From NCBI GenBank assembly GCA_947442105.1, contig CANEVH010000011.1, positions 17,524-81,523 on the forward strand: 64,000 nucleotides of DNA, read 5' to 3'. The position numbers and the translations under genes are program-made. The DNA is from Comamonadaceae bacterium (GTDB lineage: Bacteria > Pseudomonadota > Gammaproteobacteria > Burkholderiales > Burkholderiaceae_C). Under the pieces are notes generated by a model. That model saw only the letters and a program-made list of their open reading frames with translations, was not told where the DNA came from and made no database searches. The stretch's first letter is position 1. Each line of letters starts with the position of its first letter. Shown here in pieces: positions 60,383 to 64,000 of this stretch.

Positions 60383-62889
60383 GTGCAGCATCGGCGGCGC
60401 AGGGTGGACTCGGCGATAACACGCCGCCCGACGCTGATACTGCGTCCCACGACGCGACCGCTGCGCTGCTGACCACGCTGCGCGCCTGGTCCGACCAGGG
60501 CTGGCTGCGCCGCATCGACAGCGCCTTGCCCTACTTGCTGGCCGAGCTGGAGCCCCAGGCCAGCGCTACGCTACTGGTCAGCGCGGCCTTGCTGGCGCAC
60601 GTGGAAGGGCGCGGCCATACCTGTCTGGACTTGGCAACCGTGGTGGACCCGGCGCAGGCCAGCACCGTGTTGGATTGGCCGCCTGCCGCACTGGCCAGCG
60701 TGCAGCAGGTCTGGCAGTTGATGCCCACCACGCTGGCGCAGTGGCTGGCGGCACTGCGCGCAAGCAGCTTGGTACGGGTGGTGGATGGGGAGAACGGGGC
60801 GACGGGAGCCGATGCAAGCGGGGCCAACACCTCCTACACCCCAGACACCCCCGACCAAGGCCAGCCGCTGGTGCTGGCGGGCACCGCCGCTGCGCCCCTG
60901 CTGTACCTGCGCCGCTACTGGCTGCAAGAGCAGCAACTGGCGCAGGCCGTGGTGCAGCGGGCAACGCACCCCACCCCGGTGGACGAGGCCTTGGCCCGCC
61001 ACTGGCTGGACCGGCTGTTTGATGCGCCCAGCCCAAGCCACGCCATGGCGGCTTCCGCACCTTCCGCACCCTCGGCTTTGGCCCCAAGCGCAGCCGCTGA
61101 TTCGGCCAGGAGCGTGAAAACCACCGACACCATGGACTGGCAAAAGCTGGCCTGCGCCCTGGCCTTGCGCGCCCGGCTGACCATCATCACCGGTGGCCCT
61201 GGCACCGGCAAAACCTATACCGCCGCGCGCCTGCTGGCGCTGCTGTTTGCCACTGCGCCCCAGGCGCAAAACCTGCGCGTGGCGCTGGCCGCGCCCACGG
61301 GCAAGGCCGCAGCGCGCCTGCGCCAGTCCATCGACAGCGCGCTGCAAGAGCTGGGCGCGCGATTGGCCAGTGGTCCGGCGCGGGCGGGCGACTCGCAGCC
61401 CGACGCGGCGCACATGCCCCAGGCGACCCAGGCAAACCATGCAAGCCACGGCGCAGCCCTGGACCTGGCCGCATTCGCCCAGCGCATGGGCGCGGCGCGC
61501 ACCTTGCACGCGCTCTTGGGCGCGCGGCCGGGCACGCGCCAGTTTCGTTTCAATGCCAGCGCGCCGCTGGACGTGGACATCGTCATCGTGGATGAAGCGT
61601 CTATGGTCAATCTGGAGCTGATGGCCGCGCTCTTACAAGCCCTGCCACCCAGCGCCCGGCTGATCTTGCTGGGCGACAAAGACCAGCTAGCTTCGGTAGA
61701 AGCAGGCGCGGTGCTGGGCGACCTATGCCAGGGCGCAGGCGCTGGCCAGTACGACGCCGCCACCGCCCGCTATGCACAGGCCCTGACCGGCTGCAGCCTG
61801 GCACCGGCGTTTTTGGCCCATGGCGTGGATGGCGCGGACGCGCTGCACCCCGGCACCACCAACACCACAGACACAGACACCGATACTGCAAGCAAGGCAA
61901 TCCCCAGGCACACACCCCAGCCTGCAGGCGCTGCGTCCGCGCTGGCGCAGCAAACGGTCATGCTGCGCCAGAGCCGGCGCTTTGGCGGCAAGCTAGGCCA
62001 GTTGGCGCTGGCCGTCAATGCCGGAGACGCCGCCGCCGCCCTGGCTTTGCTGCAAGACGGGCCCAACGCCGTGCTGCACCAGAGCCCCGAGCCGCACCTT
62101 GGGGCCGTGCTGCGCTTGGCGGTGCAGGGCCGCGCCGGTGCCCCGGCGTGCTACGCCGACTACCTGCGCCTGGTGCTTGCCGGGCCAGAAGCCATGCAGC
62201 ACGCTGACCCGCAGGCGGCGCCTACCGCTGTGACCGCACGCCAGACGCTGCCCCTGGTGCACGCTGACCCGCACGCGGCGCACAGCGCCTGGGCCACGGC
62301 CGTGCTGCGTGCCTTTGACCGCTTTCGCCTGGTCTGCGCGGTGCACGAGGGCGACTGGGGCACGCGCGGCCTGAACCTGGCCGTCCAACTTGCCCTGAGC
62401 GAGGCCGGGCTGTTGAAAGCGCGCGGCGAGTGGTTTGTGGGCCGCCCGGCCATGGTGACGCGCAACGACGCCGAGTTGGGCGTGTTCAATGGCGACGTGG
62501 GCATCACCCTGCCGCCGCCCGACCCGGCGGCGGCGCTGCGCGTGTATTTTTTGGACGGCGACACCTTGCGCAGCGTGGCCAGCAGCCGCCTGCCGCACGT
62601 GGAAACCGCCTTTGCCATGACGGTGCACAAGTGCCAGGGCTCGGAGTTTTTGCACACCGCGCTGGTGCTGCCCAGCGCGGACGCCCGGGTGCTGACCCGC
62701 GAACTGGTCTACACCGGCATTACCCGCGCGCGCGAGTGCTTTACGCTGCTGCAAGCGCAGCCCACAAGCCTGCAGGCGGCCATCGCGCGGCCCAGCGTGC
62801 GGGCAAGCGGCTTGGCCGGTCAACTGCTTGAAGCGGCCGCGCTTGCCAACCGGAACACGCTGGGGCATCCAGTGCCCTCACTTTCGTAA
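60262..62889 (+). CDS. recD: Exodeoxyribonuclease V subunit alpha, RecD
   Basis: 875 residues, long for a RecD (about 610 in E. coli). Walker A GGPGTGKTYTAARLLALL (about 311-328), DEASMVNLELMAALL (about 448) and the C-terminal helicase box VHKCQGSEF with GITRARE are present, so it is a 5'-3' helicase partner of RecB. The first 130 residues and the middle (about 500-560, 645-670) are loosely structured, with a 60-bp internal repeat. The stop is within palindrome copy D. The ATG is the second copy of the duplicated start. Confidence 0.94.
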   Translation: MNQLSLLPPEPPGDALADQAGFAPAQGALNATARASDSPRGAASAAQGGLGDNTPPDADTASHDATAALLTTLRAWSDQGWLRRIDSALPYLLAELEPQASATLLVSAALLAHVEGRGHTCLDLATVVDPAQASTVLDWPPAALASVQQVWQLMPTTLAQWLAALRASSLVRVVDGENGATGADASGANTSYTPDTPDQGQPLVLAGTAAAPLLYLRRYWLQEQQLAQAVVQRATHPTPVDEALARHWLDRLFDAPSPSHAMAASAPSAPSALAPSAAADSARSVKTTDTMDWQKLACALALRARLTIITGGPGTGKTYTAARLLALLFATAPQAQNLRVALAAPTGKAAARLRQSIDSALQELGARLASGPARAGDSQPDAAHMPQATQANHASHGAALDLAAFAQRMGAARTLHALLGARPGTRQFRFNASAPLDVDIVIVDEASMVNLELMAALLQALPPSARLILLGDKDQLASVEAGAVLGDLCQGAGAGQYDAATARYAQALTGCSLAPAFLAHGVDGADALHPGTTNTTDTDTDTASKAIPRHTPQPAGAASALAQQTVMLRQSRRFGGKLGQLALAVNAGDAAAALALLQDGPNAVLHQSPEPHLGAVLRLAVQGRAGAPACYADYLRLVLAGPEAMQHADPQAAPTAVTARQTLPLVHADPHAAHSAWATAVLRAFDRFRLVCAVHEGDWGTRGLNLAVQLALSEAGLLKARGEWFVGRPAMVTRNDAELGVFNGDVGITLPPPDPAAALRVYFLDGDTLRSVASSRLPHVETAFAMTVHKCQGSEFLHTALVLPSADARVLTRELVYTGITRARECFTLLQAQPTSLQAAIARPSVRASGLAGQLLEAAALANRNTLGHPVPSLS
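62200..62281 (+). repeat. 60-bp direct repeat inside recD
   Basis: CACGCTGACCCGCA-GGCGGCG starts at 62200 and again at 62260, coding HADPQAAPTA and HADPHAAHSA. It is an in-frame expansion in a region where other RecD proteins have no such stretch. Confidence 0.8.
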
Positions 62890-62920
62890 AAGTGCGCAGT
62901 ACCGTCCACCATGAAAGTGA
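62878..62920. repeat. Dispersed palindrome family, copy D, overlapping recD stop
   Basis: TCACTTTCGT at one end and ATGAAAGTGA at the other, with AAGTGCGCAGTAC inside. The recD stop TAA (62887-62889) is inside it. More diverged than copies A and B. Confidence 0.7.
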
Positions 62921-63346
62921 GGGCTGGCAAATGTGACGCCGCGAGAGATTATGTGCGTTAGCGCATATTATTTAAAAAAAATCCGATTACAGTGAAGGTG
63001 TCGAAATGGTCAAGCAGACGTAAGAGGATGCCATCGCAAGTTTTTTTTCTGCTTTCTGACTTGCATACAGTAATCGCCAAATCTTCATTTCTACAGTTTT
63101 CTGATCTACCGGATTTTTCAAGTTCTGGTTGGATTTTTTACGTACCAGTGCAATAACTTTCATGAAGGTGCGCAGCGCCCCCAGTCATGAAAGTTCTTCC
63201 ACGTTAAATAGTGGTACGCAAACCCAAGGCTGGCATGGTTGGCTATTACTGGCTAGAGTTGTCCGATGTATGAAGCAAGTGGCAAGAAAATGCCACCACA
63301 TCAAAATCAATTAAACCGACCTGACTGGTCTTGTCAAAGAAAAAAT
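62921..63346. other. Intergenic region downstream of recD
   Basis: AT-richer than its surroundings. It holds palindrome copy B, and TGCGTTAGCGCA (near 62960), a small dyad. The start of the DUF2177 gene lies at the end. No gene seen. Confidence 0.55.
63155..63195 (+). repeat. Dispersed palindrome family, copy B
   Basis: Begins AACTTTCATGAAGGTGCGCA and ends AGTCATGAAAGTT; 41 bases, nearly the same as copy A (33593). Confidence 0.88.
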
Positions 63347-63747
63347 ATGTTCAAGTACCTTGGCGTCTATTTCTCATTTTTAATATCCCTTGTTGTGGTA
63401 GATATGATTTGGCTTTTAGGTAGGCCAAAGGGCTCTATCGTGCTGAAATGGGAGATCTGATGGCCAGCGAGCCAAAACTACTTCTGGGTCTCGCCTTTTA
63501 TGTACTTTATGCAATAGGCGTCTGTATTTTTGTTGTCGTGCCTGCAATTACAAAGCAGTCCTGGTTCGACGCCGTTTTGTATGGCGCCCTGTTTGGCTTT
63601 TTTTGTTATATGACCTACGACCTCACCAGTCTGGCAGTTATGAGAAACTTTTCAACGAGATTGGCAGTCATTGATATCGCTTGGGGAAGTTTGTTAACCG
63701 CCATACTATCTGGCTTTACGTACTGGGTGGGCAAGAAGATATCTTGA
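63347..63747 (+). pseudogene. DUF2177 membrane protein gene with a frameshift
   Basis: The first frame starts MFKYLGVYFSFLISLVVVDMIWLL and continues into an unrelated end with a stop near 63460. A second frame at 63448-63747 reads MGDLMASEPKLLLGLAFYVL, TYDLTSLAVMRNF and WGSLLTAILSGFTYW, the rest of a DUF2177 protein. The first is the N-terminus of the same family; the two fit if one base is missing or extra near 63418-63436 (AKGLYRAEMGDLM appears in the other frame). Intact DUF2177 proteins of about 130 residues have four membrane helices. Either a decayed gene or a sequencing error. Confidence 0.65.
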
Positions 63748-63856
63748 ATTTGCTTGCAAAACCTCATTGAATTGAAATGTTTTGCGAATACCCAGACGGC
63801 AGTTTGTTACCGTACCGCAAACCGTGGGTTTGCAAGCCCACGCCAGTACAACTTAA

Positions 63857-64000
63857 CAGGCTGCTGAAATACCTTCCGCCCTGTCCACGTCGGCAGCCTC
63901 TGAAGCGTTCTAGGTAAATACCGAATCACTGACCCATCCAGAGCCCACCATGCGCGGATCCGACACCTTCACCGAGAGCCTGTTCACCCTGCGCAAGCTG
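63857..64000 (+). mobile_element. Left end of an IS5-family-like insertion sequence, cut by the window
   Basis: CAGGCTGCTGAAAT at about 63857 resembles the terminal repeat of IS5-group elements. A transposase start follows at 63950. The right end is outside the window. The target side carries a near-palindrome (CGTGGG...CCCACG, about 63830-63850), possibly an insertion site. Confidence 0.7.
63950..64000 (+). CDS. Transposase, IS5-family-like (5' 17 codons only)
   Basis: MRGSDTFTESLFTLRKL is the normal beginning of IS5-type DDE transposases (usual form M-R-G-A-D-x-F-T-E-S-L-F). The gene continues beyond the window. Confidence 0.8.
   Translation, partial: MRGSDTFTESLFTLRKL

Noticed and set aside
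1..64000. tRNA, rRNA, riboswitch or CRISPR elements
   Set aside because: No cloverleaf-like sequence with a T-loop GTTCGAATC-type box, no conserved riboswitch core and no spaced repeat array was found by eye; a covariance search would be needed to exclude small RNAs.

Overview
The window is GC-rich, densely packed DNA of a betaproteobacterium, most likely a Comamonadaceae-type Burkholderiales (Rhodoferax/Polaromonas/Acidovorax-like). This is judged from the argS-SPOR-dsbA and lptA-lptB-rpoN gene order, protein wording and codon use; no species can be named. No tRNA, rRNA or CRISPR array was seen.

Layout. (1) 1-9698: a defence-like island with a PLD/SNF2 helicase (5' end outside the window), an AlbA_2/HATPase winged-helix regulator, a 16-codon leader ORF with a strong ribosome site, and a large Eco57I-type DNA methylase. 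A 24-codon remnant of an AAA ATPase gene follows, and then two small proteins of unknown function. The set looks like a helicase-methylase-ATPase (Hma-type) system that lost its ATPase. (2) 9704-20125: core genes ubiA, an SDR, psiF, argS, a SPOR protein, dsbA, lptA, lptB, rpoN, a THUMP RNA methyltransferase and a PIN protein. (3) 20529-29711, minus strand: a tightly overlapping nine-gene catabolic operon with carnitine-dehydrogenase-like, BKACE (DUF849), two hotdog thioesterases, acyl-CoA dehydrogenase, hydratase and ATP-grasp acyl-CoA ligase genes. It diverges from an MFS transporter and from a 2OG-oxygenase/HD-oxygenase pair (31753-33495) that could be gamma-butyrobetaine hydroxylase-like or TmpA/TmpB-like. 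Quaternary amine breakdown to glycine betaine is the unifying inference. (4) 33593-40656: an accessory stretch with a ParE-type toxin/antitoxin, dispersed 40-bp palindromes, fragments of imuB and of a WYL regulator, and a four-gene TelA operon with substrate-binding/vWA proteins. (5) 40657-48503: an ynjBCD-F-like ABC transporter plus CDP-alcohol phosphotransferase, DUF3047, DUF547 and a VTT-FAD oxidoreductase. (6) 48637-51320: SOS-regulated imuA-imuB with a perfect LexA box. (7) 51382-62889: an HNH protein, a RelE/HigA-type toxin-antitoxin pair whose antitoxin overlaps recC, and recC-recB-recD. A 170-bp tandem duplication lies at the recB/recD junction. (8) 62890-64000: palindromes, a frameshifted DUF2177 gene and the left end of an IS5-type element.

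Recurring themes are translational coupling through ATGA-type overlaps, short in-frame repeat expansions in protein linkers (recB, recD, imuB, acyl-CoA ligase), and a family of intergenic palindromes with AACTTTCATGA arms. The most interesting parts are the decayed helicase-methylase island with its leader ORF, the oxygenase pair beside the carnitine-like operon, the TelA operon, the toxin-antitoxin/recBCD coupling and the chimeric mini-ORF between recB and recD.
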